This document shows positions 1-10,954 of a stretch of DNA of 64,000 nucleotides, one piece after another. A program made the translations under genes and the position numbers. Each line of letters opens with the position of its first letter. Positions within the stretch are counted from its first letter, which is position 1. The notes below the pieces were generated by a model. That model searched no databases and was not told where the DNA came from. It saw nothing but the letters and a program-made list of their open reading frames with translations. The DNA comes from Wolfiporia cocos (taxonomy: Eukaryota > Basidiomycota > Agaricomycetes > Polyporales > Phaeolaceae): the NCBI GenBank assembly GCA_029448655.1, contig JACCLO010000002.1, positions 4,712,001 through 4,776,000 on the forward strand, in the 5' to 3' direction.

Positions 1-2646
1 TGCACGGACCCATAAATTCACCAAAAACTACGGCGGGGTCTGATAAAAGCATGAGGCGGTAGAACCTCAATTTAAGAGGGTAAGGCTCACCTAAACCCTT
101 GGTCAGCGGCTGAGGAAGGTGGGGCCAGTACGAGTCTTGGAACTTCTCGAAGGAAACCAGTCGCGTGCGATGCCTACGGAACCAAGACCCTGCGGACGAG
201 TCATCCCTACTTACGTCGTTCCCAAGTAGCCGACATAACTGGAGACAACGAGTGCATTAGAATTACAACTTTCACACGTAGCACAGTTTGAATACCTTGT
301 CGAATGTCACAAACAGTGGGAAATCGTCATCTTGCAACTTGCTGAAGCGTTCATCAACATCGTCTTGCCACAGTGCTTCTTCGTCTTCATCGACAAGCCG
401 CTGTGACGGCTGGCCGCGCCTTTCATCCACCATTGACCTTAACTCTTGAGATGACTTATCTGCTATTTCCAAGGATTCCAACAACTTGTTGAAGTAATCC
501 TGCACTTTTCTTGCGAGAACACTGGATTGTGTGACAAACATTTGACGAGGCTTCGCCATTGCACCATCACACATCTTCCATGCGCGTTCAATGCCAAGCA
601 TCTTGAACATCATGGTGGTTGTCTTCCTGATATGGCTGTCAAGCACTTTAGCGACATATGTACCATTATATGGCGCACCCAGTGCCGCTCCTGCCAATCA
701 CATAACAGGAGAGTGGGTATTCGATGATTTGCTGTTCTTTCTCTCTGGACAGTTCAATCAGCATGCGGCAGCCTCTATTGCACAAACGTATTTACGAAAC
801 ATTGAATACGTGCGCCACGTCTTGATCTGCTAGGATACCTGAAATAAATTAGCACAATATGCTGCATGTCATTTTGTCAAACCTACTATTTAGGAACGCC
901 TGCACGAATTCCAGCATTCTTCAGTAGAATCAACATCTACAGATTACTAACAGCTTACCTGTGAAAAAGTTACATATTTGTCGAGCCTACATGATTCTCA
1001 TCGTTCAGCGTTCACGCAAACACCAACTCGGCTTCAGTGAGACGTACACGAGCATCTCATGTAACTATGATTTGCCACTGATTGTCAGATGTACGTTCGG
1101 TGCCATAGAATGTGAGCCATACCTTAAAGAGGTCGTCTTTGTGCAAATTCGGCAGTCCAGCGTGCTCCTGGCCATGAATGCCATCAATTTGAGAGCTGAC
1201 GGCGTTCCAGAACGGTTCGGCCATCTCGTTGTCTTCGTACACTCCAAACACCTTAATCGCTATGAGAATTATGAGTCGATACAGAGTCAATTGTTGTGTG
1301 ACCCTGTCCTACCTTCCTTCGTGGTCTTGCCAGTGCGAGTCAGTCACTGCCTTCCCTGGACACAGCCCGTAGCATACTCACTTTACTTTCATATTCGGTT
1401 ACACTGTCAAAATAATACTATTGACCAACCTCATTCAGAGGTAATGCTCGAGCCATTGGAGAACTCATGGACATACAACAAGGTGACGTTCTCCGACCTG
1501 CGCTTGATATATCTGAGGGTTGGCTTCTGGACTCGTGACCTGTTTATGGTTCTCGCATGAGAATCGGCCTTTTGAAAGATCCCTGCGCACAACATATGAG
1601 ACATGTCAAGCCTAACGCGTGCTCGAAAATGATACCTTATGCTCTTGTAGATGGTGGTGAATAGTGGCCAGTCGTGCTTGCGTGTATGGCGTACGTCCGA
1701 ATCCGCTCGAGTGGACATGAGAATACGCCGATTGCCAAAACCTTTTGCACTTTCGAAGTAAAGTGTAGCACGCATAGAATGCAGGGTATCATATGTGGCA
1801 GGATCGGCGGTGGAAGGCAAAGTAACGGCACCCGATTCGGACGCGACATGCTTCGAGTCTTGTTTCAAGACTTCGTCCATGTATGCCTTCTTGAAAATCT
1901 GCTTCAATTTTGAATCACGTAGGATCCTGAGGTGTTGCTGTTGCACCCGTCAGCTATAAATTGGCTCTCTTCTTCGAGGAAGTACAAACTTGAAGAGTGT
2001 GCTTCTGTTCTTCGATGATAGCGAACGAGAGCTGGCGCGCCTCTTCTTGTGTTTTCGGAACAGGAGCATCTATCATACGAAAAGGCTTTGGATCGAGCAT
2101 GTCATTGATTCCGAGTTGCCGCTGATGCGCCCGTTTCCGTTTCCCCGATTCCCCTGGCAGCGAAGCATACGCAAGCGTATTCAGCACCGATGACGATGAC
2201 GGAATGTGTGGACTGCTGTCGTAAAGATGCTGCAAATTATCGGAATCGTTGGGAAGTTGTAGAGATGATATGAATTTGGACAAGGAGTTCAAGAGTTGTT
2301 GATGAGTCGATCGGAGAAAGGCCTTGTTGTCCGTAGGAAAGTCATGTTCGACCCATTTTGATAGCTTGTCGAATACATCAGCTCTCATCGCTAGACATAT
2401 GGTAAGTCCCTGAAGAACGTATATACCAAGTGAATTCATACCGCAGACGGCAAACGCAAAGAGAGCGGGAATTCCACCAAGGTCCGTAGCGAAGGATTCC
2501 GCACTCACCGCTGAGCTCTCGAGGCGGCTTTCGAGGACGCTGATAGCGTTCCCAAGAGCGACTTCGTTGCTCAGTAGCGAGATGTCCAGAAGGACCTTGT
2601 CAAACGACTGCTCTGGCACTTTCAATGTCGAAGGGCTGCCCTGCAT
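1..2646 (-). CDS. TRANK1-like SF1 helicase, paralogue A (5' part; continues beyond left edge)
   Basis: Large ATP-dependent superfamily 1 (UvrD-like) P-loop protein of the TRANK1-like group that is common in mushroom-forming fungi; its cellular role is not known. The start is the ATG at 2644-2646. Translation with introns removed aligns along its whole length with the second copy at 49030-57545: an N-terminal helical region, the STRAD motif near 1720, and a Walker A motif GRSGTG/KTTTM split by an intron near 620-690. Short introns can be read at about 2384-2450, 1583-1635, 1418-1476, 1326-1381 and 1260-1312. A 13-nt micro-exon lies at 1313-1325. I saw no disabling mutation in the part present. 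The C-terminal helicase motifs lie outside the window. The copies are clearly paralogous but diverged, so this is not a recent duplication. Confidence 0.75.
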
Positions 2647-4036
2647 GGCGGTGGGGAGAGGGTGACTACCAGGAGAGAGCCTCGCCCAGTCGGATCCGCG
2701 ATGATTTATATGTCATAGAAGCGCGCGGGTCTTGTGAGTGAGCGAGGCATTACGCATCATGCCTCAGGTCTCGAAGGCCTAAGAACTCAGGACCTGTGAT
2801 TCCAGAATATCCCGTTAGGATTGTAAATTCACACAAAGTTCAGGATGATTTCTCGCAAACTAACCGACTGCGGACGAGCTCAGCTGACCTGGGGAAACAC
2901 GTTTCCCAAGTATATGCATGCGTCAGATACGATACGATGATCAGAGATACATAACATCGGGATTCCTGGTACGAACCGTACTCGGGGAATGTTACGCCAC
3001 AGCGCTAAAATCATCAGTGCATGAGGCAAACTATACAATTAGAAGGCTTCCTGGTTCTAATTCCCATCAGAAGTCATCACTTGTCATCTTCTATAGAAAA
3101 GCATCTTGATTAGGCAACTCCCTAATACGGTAGTCACCGTTTATGGAACTTGCCGACCCAAGCTCGAGGCATCAGCAAAGCTACAGTTGCGGACAAGCAA
3201 ACCCCGCCGATCTAGGGGACCTAATTTTCTGACACTAGTAGAGTAGTGCAACCGTTGCATATGACATACAGCTCTCTGTATACAGTGAGACGACCCAGAT
3301 TGTACGAGCCGATTTCCCAAAAAGTCAATTTCAATATTTGAAGGGTCAAAAATTGGTGGGTGCTTAAATAAAATTGGAAAAATCACGAAATATATATGAA
3401 TTCGCAGCTCTCATCAGTGCGAGTCTGAATATGCAATTAGAACATAGTCATAATGCATTCCTGATGCTGTAGAAAATTCTCAAAGATGGATACCTGACCA
3501 CCATGTCTCGACCATGAGTCACTCACTGCGTTCAGACCCCTAGTAATCAAGGGTGGAGCTAGCTACGAACTGTAGGTGTAGAGCTATATGTATCATAACA
3601 GAGCTTGCCTTGTTAGCTCAATTGGAGCTAGCCCTACAGAGTCGGAAAATACCCACCTATGCTCATGCTGCTAAGTCGCCTAGCTTGTAGTTGAGGTTAT
3701 CTTGGCACTTGAAGGCTATACTCGTATCTCTCTGATTAGTGTAGGTATCAAGAGCCAGGCATTGTACAAGTCTGACAAGATCATCTATGCCTGTCTAAGA
3801 GCATCGATGTAGAGCATGTATGTCCAGCTAAATCCGACATGGTAGGGTAGGTGTAGTTCCACCATCCTAGCCTCAATAATGAAATATAGTTATTCCCCTG
3901 AGTTTGGGCAAACAAATAATACTATTATTGGCCTGATCAGGCAAGAACATGATCATGTGCTCATCATGTCGGTCGCCACAGCACGCATATACCGCCGTTT
4001 TCCTCTCGCCTCCTGGTAGGACGCTTTGCTGCATCA
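2647..4036. other. Upstream region of paralogue A, no gene seen
   Basis: No coding potential is recognised. The first few hundred bases should contain the promoter of the helicase gene, but I see no clear TATA box. From about 3.1 kb the composition becomes AT-rich and resembles the transposon island. I could not assign 3.1-4.0 kb to a repeat family. Confidence 0.4.
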
Positions 4037-4570
4037 ATGAGCTATCAGGATTTGGCCCCTGCTCATCCTCTACTTCAGTCTGGCCCTTCTTCCATATCTG
4101 CTATACCTCCTGGTTCCAGAACTGACTCGGCCATCCTATTATTTCATCAGTATCAGCAATTCAAGACAATGTTTCAAAGCTGTCCAGACGTACCTGTTCC
4201 AACCATCCAGCAGTTTGCAGAATACCATGGCATTATCAATCCTAGCACAGGGGGGCCTCTTACCCCGGCTATCCAGCCAAACCTTGAGCTCCATGCTGAG
4301 ACCGCCAACCTGCGAAATGAATTGAATGAGTTTGAGGCAGTGTCAGCAAGGAGAGAAGATATTGAGAGAGAGACTGATGAAGAAGATGAAGACGAGCACA
4401 TAAGGCGGTCCCGTAAATGCTTCAAGAAGAGTGGAAAGGCGCCAGGATCTGTTCAGATCCTCAGCATTAAGCTAGAAGAGTCGAGTGAGAGACAGCTTAC
4501 CACATGTGCAGAAAGGATACCAAGCCGTCAGTGTGGTGATGCCGAGCATCCGCCCCGTGCGCTTCTGTGA
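4037..4570 (+). CDS. Hypothetical 177-aa ORF, possibly a transposon gene relic
   Basis: Open reading frame from an ATG with no family I recognise. The first 75 residues are rich in Pro, Ser and Gln. Residues about 85-125 look like a charged coiled coil ending in an acidic Glu/Asp run, followed by a basic Lys/Arg stretch. That layout resembles the start of long transposon-encoded proteins in basidiomycetes, but this is inference only. It lies between decayed sequence on the left and an FAD monooxygenase relic on the right, with no visible promoter. It may be a chance or truncated frame. Confidence 0.3.
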   Translation: MSYQDLAPAHPLLQSGPSSISAIPPGSRTDSAILLFHQYQQFKTMFQSCPDVPVPTIQQFAEYHGIINPSTGGPLTPAIQPNLELHAETANLRNELNEFEAVSARREDIERETDEEDEDEHIRRSRKCFKKSGKAPGSVQILSIKLEESSERQLTTCAERIPSRQCGDAEHPPRALL

Positions 4571-4699
4571 GGATCAACATGGACACATGAGTCTCGTGGC
4601 ATACATACCTTGGTGCCGCTGTTAGGACTGGGATTGTAGAACTCCTGTGCTGTGGGCTGAGCTCAGGTCAGTACACACAAGGGGGCGCTGCTCACAGCT

Positions 4700-5040
4700 C
4701 TGTGCATTTAATTGTCCTCACGCAGGAGGCGCTCTGCCAGGCCATAGCCCTATCACCTGCCAGTGAGCACACAGTGAGATAGAGACAGGAGACGCCCCGC
4801 CTGGAACACTTCGACTGTGCGTGGCTGGATGCCGTCTGCCTGGCCCACTGCAACCTTTGCAGGGCTGAGAATCGCCAGCATAATATCCACAATCCCCTTT
4901 GATCGACACACTGACCACTGGTCCACAATGTGTACGTTCATGCCAAAGTTCGCGAGTGCATTCACACACATGAGCCCTGCAGGGCTAGCACTAATGATGA
5001 GCACATCGGCATCGCTCTTCTTGGTCAGTGGGATGGGCAT
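4700..5040 (-). pseudogene. FAD-dependent monooxygenase fragment (phenol hydroxylase-like N-terminus)
   Basis: The minus-strand frame from the ATG at 5038-5040 reads like the FAD-binding N-terminus of PheA/TfdB-type aromatic monooxygenases: a DADVLII strand, an SPAGLMC segment, a HIVDQ motif ending the second strand, and a GQADGIQPRT motif. In an intact enzyme the nucleotide-binding loop is GxGxxG. Here the first two glycines are serines. The reading frame then shifts near 4760, where GLAERLLRED can be recovered in another frame. The rest of the roughly 600-residue enzyme is missing, so this is a dead gene fragment stranded in the island. Confidence 0.6.
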
Positions 5041-5318
5041 GGCGGTTTCAGTAGCAGCTCAGATACAGTGCGGCATATATGCACCAGCTCGAGGTAGACT
5101 TTCGTGGCGAACATGGAGGTGTTGGGTCGCATGAACTGCCATCATCGTTGTGGTCAGAGTGCAAATCAGAAAAATATATTGGCCATGCTTCTAAGTCGAA
5201 CATGAGTGTCCAAGCAGCGTACAGGTCCTGCCAGACTGGGTAGACCATGTGCGCCTATATCAGAACAGGGCACCTGGTCGGGAGGTAAATCAGGATCGGT
5301 ATATACCATATATGTCTG

Positions 5319-5948
5319 TAGTGATGTGCCAGGCCCGGCCCGGCTCAAAAGCCCCGGCTTTGGCCCGGCTTTGGACGGCCTTGGCTTTTCAAAACCTCAG
5401 GCCGGGCCCCCATTGACGGCCCAGGGCTTGGCCCGGCCCGGCCTGGGGCTTGCCCGGGGCCTGGCACTGTGAGGATGATCATCACTGTAGCCACACAAAC
5501 TCATAACGTACCTTCTCCAACTATCTTCTGACAAAGCTAAGCTCTAGTATCTTCAATAATTAGTGAATGATAGTGTGAAATCGTTATTTCACCGGCACGG
5601 TGCTCTGTGGCGCGCCTTCCAAATGGGGCATCGTATAGGCGCCCAAAAGTGAGCGACAGGCTTCAGCACCAAGAATTTAATCCATGGGACTATCCTCTTG
5701 CTTGAATTTAAAAATATAGACATACTTCGTTGGAATATGGCATACTGCTACCCTTATACATAGTTACTAGCCATTTTATCTGTTAGAGCTTTCAGGCCCA
5801 GGGCTCACGGCTTGGCCCGGCCTGGCTTGAGACACAAGCCGGGCCCTGGGCCGTCTCAAGCCGTGGTGTAGGGCCCGGCCTGGCCCGGCCTAAGTAGGGC
5901 TTGGCCCGGCCCGGCCTATGGCCCAAAGCCGGGCCTGGCACATCACTA
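5319..5948. mobile_element. Non-autonomous hAT-like element, 630 bp, 8-bp TSD
   Basis: Bounded by the perfect 8-bp direct repeat TATGTCTG (5311-5318 and 5949-5956). The inverted ends start TAGTGATGTGCCAGGCCCGG on both sides. The outer 150-200 bp at each end are built from GGCCCGG-type words in both orientations, and the centre (about 5480-5790) is AT-rich and non-coding. An 8-bp duplication with short inverted ends and dense subterminal repeats is the hallmark of hAT transposons. No transposase is encoded, so mobility would depend on an enzyme supplied elsewhere. Confidence 0.75.
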
Positions 5949-5956
5949 TATGTCTG

Positions 5957-6205
5957 CTTGAATCTATAAGGCCTGGACCAAGCTATCTCCACATATACTC
6001 ATATGGACCTGCCATGTATACACTGCATGATTAAATCATGATCATACATGGGCATAGCTGCCGTAATCTACATGAAGTTCAAGGGCGGCATATACAATTA
6101 GTGCAGACCCTTCGGCTACCCAGATACTGCACTGCCTAGCTCCATTTATCCCCATCTACATGACCTTAGAGTAGGCAGGCCTTGAACGCAGTGAGTCATG
6201 GTTAT
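5957..6205. other. Unassigned island sequence
   Basis: No gene or repeat boundary recognised between the hAT-like element and the LTR-C insertion. Confidence 0.4.
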
Positions 6206-7096
6206 TGTTACAGTCTGCACTGGTATGCTCGAATATCTTTTTCTGATGTCTCACTGGAAAGAGGGACTTGGTGTTCAACCACCCTATTGCGCGCCTTATT
6301 CTAGGGATCCCTGCTCAACCGGTGACCCTCGTTTCATGTACAACAGCCCTATGCCCATAGTCTCATACCGTATCAGGTTCTAGTCGATATCATGTGTCTA
6401 ACCACAGGATTCCTACATTTCATCTCTTGTTGTGCTCAACTGCAACACTTCGTATTTATCTTTGTAGCATGCTAGCCTTACAGACTTAATGGTAGCAGTA
6501 CCAAGGACACTATGACCCCAGTGACACAGACCCACCAGACTGTGTGACTGGCCTATAGCCAGGGCTATACTCCCACCCCCTGCACCTAATTCCCAGTCCC
6601 ATGGCCTGCTGGAAAGGTGTGGATGATGAGCCATCTTGTAGTGGTCAACATTACACTGTAGGGATGTATGCCCATTCTCTGGTAAGTCAAAGCCCCAGAC
6701 TAGCAAGTCGAGAGGTGTAACGGAGAGGTGCGGCACACAGAACAAGAGAGAAAGGGGGCCTCACCCCAATTGCTGAAATCTCAAAGATGAGGATGTAAGT
6801 CCTCATCGGTGTAACTTATATACATGCTGTAGAGCCAGTAATGGCATGCCCTAAAGTAACGGCCTGTGCGCAGTAACTGAGAGCCCATGTGACCTGGTAA
6901 CTACCGTGATGCAATGTAGTAATTAAGTAATGAGGAGTGACTGTGATGTGAGTAGGTGCAAGTGCATGCTACCCCGGAAGCACTATCTACAAAGTCAGGT
7001 GATATTCATGGTATCAAGGGAGTGATGAGGAGGTAGCAAGGGGAGCCACTTGCCACACCCACAGCTGTGACCAGCTGAGAACCTAGCGAGGGATGT

Positions 7097-7528
7097 TGTC
7101 ACAGATTCTGTGACATGTAGGTTACCCCCACCGGGGGTCGAACTCTTTTACCTACGTCCATTTGTCACATGACCTAGTCCACCGAATACACAGCGGATCA
7201 GTAGTTACGCATAGCCCCCCTCTTGGTCGCCTAACTCCTAGCTTACATAATTAACGTACATGTGACTGCCCAACTCATTTAGTGCGCACAGCCCTTGCCT
7301 TTAGGGCGGGCCCAACCTCGTAGCGTACTGGCTCCTCATGTATATAAGCTAGATGTCTGAGGTCTTACAACCTCAGACTTGTTATTGTACTTCTGGGGTG
7401 TGTCCCTCTCTACTCATCTCACCTGCCTTGTCTGAGGTCTGCTGCACACTAACCATCCTAGCGACGTAGCGTATTCTCATTCCTTAGACCAAGTAACGGT
7501 GGACCGACAATAGATAAGTTTTGTGTCA
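7097..7528 (+). mobile_element. Solo LTR, family E, 432 bp, TSD GATGT
   Basis: Starts TGTCACAGATT and ends TTGTGTCA, with GATGT at 7092-7096 and 7529-7533. It is nested in D1. The TATA box (TATATAAG) is at about 7341. The hairpin after it is at 7355-7378, and an upstream inverted repeat with a TTTAG loop is at 7291-7311. Near its 5' end lies a CCGGGGGTCGAAC block resembling a tRNA T-arm on the opposite strand. Confidence 0.85.
7291..7378 (+). promoter_or_regulatory. Core promoter module of a family E LTR (two inverted repeats around a TATA box)
   Basis: Seen in order: an inverted repeat GCCC..GCC / GGC.GGGC around the loop TTTAG (7291-7311), then TATATAAG at about 7341, then a perfect 9-bp stem GTCTGAGGT / ACCTCAGAC with loop CTTACA (7355-7378). 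The downstream arm ends about where transcription should start (some 30-35 nt past the TATA box). Other copies keep the spacing and loops while the arm sequences change in compensating pairs. Confidence 0.6.
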
Positions 7529-7535
7529 GATGTAC

Positions 7536-8114
7536 TGACACAGATCATACCTTGGCTGTGGGACCGGCCCTGCCGGGGACCCTATGATGCCAGACGAGCT
7601 ACAACCACATGCCAGCAGTGACCCAGGACCTAATGGCAGAGGTTGACAAGGCCTCCCCAGGCCAAGGGCGACATAGCGAGGTGGTGTGACACACAGACTA
7701 GCAAGGCAAGACTCAAGCAGTGAGGTTGGGGCACGCACAGTCAGAGGGTAGGAAAGGGACCTAAGTCCATTGTCGAGAATCTCAAGGATGAGGATGTAAG
7801 TCCTCATCTGTTGTACTTATACATGAGGTAGTGACCAAATGGTCTAGCCCTAAAGTAGTGGTCTGTGCACATTAACTAAGAGGATGCATGACCAGTAACT
7901 ACCGTAATGTAACATGTAATGAGTGTGACCGTAGTGTGGATACCTGAGGCGCGTGCTACCCTACAGCACTAATCTAGTAGGTTAGATGGTCTGATAAGAT
8001 AACATGGGCACGACTAGAGGTAACAATAAGTGAAGACTTAGCCTCACAGCCTAGAGGCACTTCTGCAATATTGCAAGGGATGTCAAGAACCCCCCCATGG
8101 GGCATTCTGTGACA
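7536..8114 (-). mobile_element. Solo LTR, family F (inner copy D2), 579 bp, TSD TGTAC
   Basis: TGACACAG...CTGTGACA ends with TGTAC at 7531-7535 and 8115-8119. It inserted in the tail of D1, immediately beside the E insertion, so the two copies lie in direct orientation and superficially look like a full element. The separate target duplications show independent insertions. The hairpin GATGAGGA / TCCTCATC is at 7787-7808. Confidence 0.85.
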
Positions 8115-8328
8115 TGTACACCTTACCCTACGGGACGTTTTGTGACACCCAGTTAAAGGATCACAGTATATAACCTGATGTAAATACTGGTCGAGTCCCT
8201 CAGCTCAACCTTGTTGAATTACAAGGATCTTATACTCGTTCTCAAAGGCTTGAGCAATAAAGCCCTCAGCTTGTATATTGACGCTCTGCCTTTGCGAAGG
8301 CCGATGAGTAGTGTGCTACTCGACACAC

Positions 8329-8927
8329 TGTCACAAACTTTGTCCTGACAGGTTTAGACTCCCTCGCTATAGGTTGTACGGGCGGCGCTAGGCGTACGCC
8401 GCCTCTCTGCGCCTTAGCTACCTCTCACGTCACTCCCAGATAATGTAGATCACCTGGTCGTTGATTAGCGCTGTAGGGTAGCGCGCGCCTCAGGTACGGA
8501 CACACTACGGTCACACTAGTTACATCGTTACATGTAGTTACATATCATGTGTCCTCTTACATAATGTGCGCACAGGCCATTAGTTTAGGGCGGCCATTAC
8601 TGGCCAGCTACTGATGTATAAGTACGGCGGATGGTGGCCTTACAGCCCCATCCTTAAGATTCTCGTCAATGCACGTCAGTGCCTTACTTGCCATCTGTCT
8701 GCGTTACTGCTGGCCCGGGGCCTCATCTTGACTGCTAGACTGTGCGCGCCACCTTCGCCGTCTGCGGGGCTTGGTGGCTGCGGGTACGCTCGCTCATGCA
8801 AACGTATGTCCGTATGAGTTCGCCTCGCTGACCGTATGAGTACGACGTGGGCGTCGTTGCATGGCCTATGCAGGCCTGTGGGGGTTCCCCTGTAGCCAGG
8901 GTCGCACAGACAGGTAAGTCTGTGACA
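8329..8927 (+). mobile_element. Solo LTR, family F, 599 bp, TSD CACAC
   Basis: TGTCACAA...CTGTGACA with CACAC at 8324-8328 and 8928-8932, nested in the family C LTR. A TATAAG box lies near 8617. The following inverted repeat at 8629-8653 has arms GGATGG(T)GGC and GCCCCATCC with loop CTTACA, that is, nine pairs with one bulged T. Closely related to the copy at 38574-39145. Confidence 0.85.
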
Positions 8928-8988
8928 CACACTGAGTAACTCGACTTAGTTATTTCAGCTGAATGGATATTCGATCCGTAACACCTAT

Positions 8989-9319
8989 GAATTATCCCAT
9001 ACTTATCAGTACATGATGACATGCTGATATAACCTTACAGTTATTATCACCCTTACACTTCACTACATGCTAGTCATCACAAATGACCTGTCCAGCCCAT
9101 GGCTGAATACACGTCATTACCTACATCACAGACTAGACCTTTGGTCTTGTCCAGACTATGATATCACTATGATATCACAATGACATCATGAGCTAGACCT
9201 CCAGTCTACTCTAGACTATGATATCACTATGATATCACTTACACATCATACAGCCTGGCCTTTGGCCTTACCTAGACTAATGACATCATCATGATACCAT
9301 GATTGTGCCATACTAATGC
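8989..9319. repeat. Short tandem repeats of about 60 bp (LTR U3-like)
   Basis: From about 9130 to 9290 three related units occur, each with a tagacctttggtct-type block followed by agactatgatatcac and a catcat end. The same words occur in the opposite orientation inside the adjacent LTR-H (about 9410-9590). Upstream, 8989-9120 resembles the start of family A LTRs. The stretch is probably the left part of a disrupted A-type LTR whose right end may be at 10883. Confidence 0.45.
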
Positions 9320-9791
9320 TGACACAATCCAGTTGTGGGACTCACTGCCTATCCCATAGGCCAGAGGGAAGATGGTAAGAACTAGAATGAGCGCAGCAGA
9401 AGGAGGGTAGAGGCTTCTATGACGCGCAGCGTCTAGGTCTAGCCAAGACCGTAGTCTGGGCTGTATGACATAGGGATGACATCAGGATGATGTCAGAGTC
9501 TAGGTATAGCTGTAGGCTAGACCTTATGACATTGTGGTGATATCATAGTCTGGACAAGACCGTAGGTCTAGTCCATGACATAGTTGATGATGTATATTTG
9601 CCATAGAGACGAATGGGTCATCCGTAATGACTAGCGTGTAGTGAAGCATGACTTGTAGATAATAACCATAAAATTAATATCTTAGGTGGCATGTACTGTT
9701 AAGTACAGGATAACTTGTAGGTATGCGTAATAATACCAGACAAATTGCTAGAAGTAGTGGAAAAATGTGGTTTTATGTCAGATCTGTGACA
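9320..9791 (-). mobile_element. Solo LTR, family H (A-like), 472 bp, TSD AATGC
   Basis: TGACACAA...CTGTGACA, flanked by AATGC at 9315-9319 and 9792-9796. The sense strand is minus. It contains several tagacc/ggtcta repeat units in its U3 part that mirror those just outside its left edge. Confidence 0.8.
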
Positions 9792-9796
9792 AATGC

Positions 9797-10480
9797 AATC
9801 CCCTACAATGGTGCTGTCATCAGAAATAATATTTCCTCTTGGGTTCTCCGGGCAGGTCAGGATGTGCTGGGATAGGTGAGGCATTTGAGGGGTTGAAGGG
9901 GAGTGGTTTTACCGGTTGAATGTAGCCTGTATCGATTTTGAATTGTGGTGGCAGATTTAAGAGCACGAAAATAATGGAAGTCGAAATTAAATGCTTGTGT
10001 CCGATTTTCCCAAGTCCTGAGCATACGCCTCGAGTGCAGCTCTTCGCCTGACTTCGTCTGGGTGGAATTCGATGTCTTTTAGGTTCTCTATCACTTCTTA
10101 AATACATAGAGTACAACCAAGTTCTACTACCCTCGAAACTCGTTATTTGTCAGGAATTGAAGACTGAGTCATGAAGACAACCATGAAATAGTGCATAATG
10201 TTCTGAAACACTAGTAAAATAATTTTATGGGGTCGATCTAGGCAGGATCTGGGGTAGAGTGAGGAGGGGAGAGATTAAATAGCAGGAAAAGAAACAGGGC
10301 CACAAACTAGGGTTGAACTGGCAGCAGTGGCTTTGGAGTGCATGTCTTGGCTGGTTGGGCAGCCAATGAGTGCCCATTGGGCTTTTGTAGCTTGCGAAGC
10401 TGAGGTGGCATGCCGAAGGTTTAATGTGCGGACATGATCGACATGTGATCGGAATTGTGGCTGAACTACCCTAGATGGCT
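9797..10480. other. Unassigned island sequence
   Basis: No gene recognised. It may be an older insertion within an A-type LTR, because LTR-like words flank it (about 9800 and from 10500), but I could not find its boundaries. Confidence 0.3.
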
Positions 10481-10883
10481 ACAGGGACTCCCAGCTCACC
10501 TTCCTCATACCTTCAGCATCGTCCTGGAGCATAAGTGGGCTCCTTTTGGTGCGCTTGTATGTCATCTAACCATGTGCAATTCGATTAGCTTGCAGCACAG
10601 CGCCTTATCGCATCATCACCACATACAGATGATGCCATTACTGACATCATCACCCTATGCCCTATACCTTGCACAGACCTCTTAGTTTAGGGTCTGCTTA
10701 TGATGTATGATACAGCTATGTATATATAAGTAGGATTAACACTTACATTGATCTTTAGTTCTATTCTTCTAGGTGCTGCATGCCCTAGAAGTCCTTACCT
10801 CACTTCTGCATGCTCTGGCTTGCTCTCATTCGTCTTCCCTCCCCTCCAGGTTAGGCAGTGAGTCCCACAGCTAGTCTGTGTCA
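10480..10883 (+). mobile_element. 3' part of a family A solo LTR
   Basis: Ends with gagtcccacag...ctgtgtca like the complete family A copies. It contains a TATATATAAG box at about 10720 followed by the family A start region ending in ttctattct. The matching 5' end is uncertain because of nested insertions to the left. The right flanking 5-mer is CAGTG. Confidence 0.6.
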
Positions 10884-10954
10884 CAGTGCACAGCAGTGTG
10901 AGTGTCATGTCATGCTATTCATATAGAAATGTACCAGCTGCACAGTTCTCATAT

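Larger units (their letters stand above)
6522..8147 (-). mobile_element. Solo LTR, family F (outer copy D1), TSD CCCAG
   Basis: TGACACAG...GTGACA ends, flanked by CCCAG at 6517-6521 and 8148-8152, inside the family C LTR. It is interrupted by an E-type LTR (7097-7528) and a second F-type LTR (7536-8114). Its own length without them is about 605 bp. The core promoter hairpin is at 6786-6807: arms GATGAGGA and TCCTCATC around the loop TGTAAG, which reads CTTACA on the sense strand. Confidence 0.8.
6206..8983 (+). mobile_element. Solo LTR, family C, carrying four nested LTR insertions
   Basis: Begins TGTTACAG and ends CGTAACA like the other family C copies, with the family's sense orientation on plus (TATATAA near 8170). 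It is broken by two separate insertions: a minus-strand F-type LTR (6522-8147) that itself holds two more, and a plus-strand F-type LTR (8329-8927). Removing both with one copy of each target duplication leaves 543 bp, matching the intact family C copies (536-549 bp). The flanking 5-mers GTTAT and CCTAT do not match perfectly, so the insertion is old. Confidence 0.8.

Noticed and set aside
961..1560. 199-codon plus-strand frame
   Set aside because: Antisense to spliced exons of helicase paralogue A, which align with paralogue B.
6522..8147. Apparent complete LTR retrotransposon with two direct LTRs (6522 and 7536)
   Set aside because: Separate target duplications (CCCAG and TGTAC) and an E-type LTR between them show independent nested insertions; there is no internal coding region.
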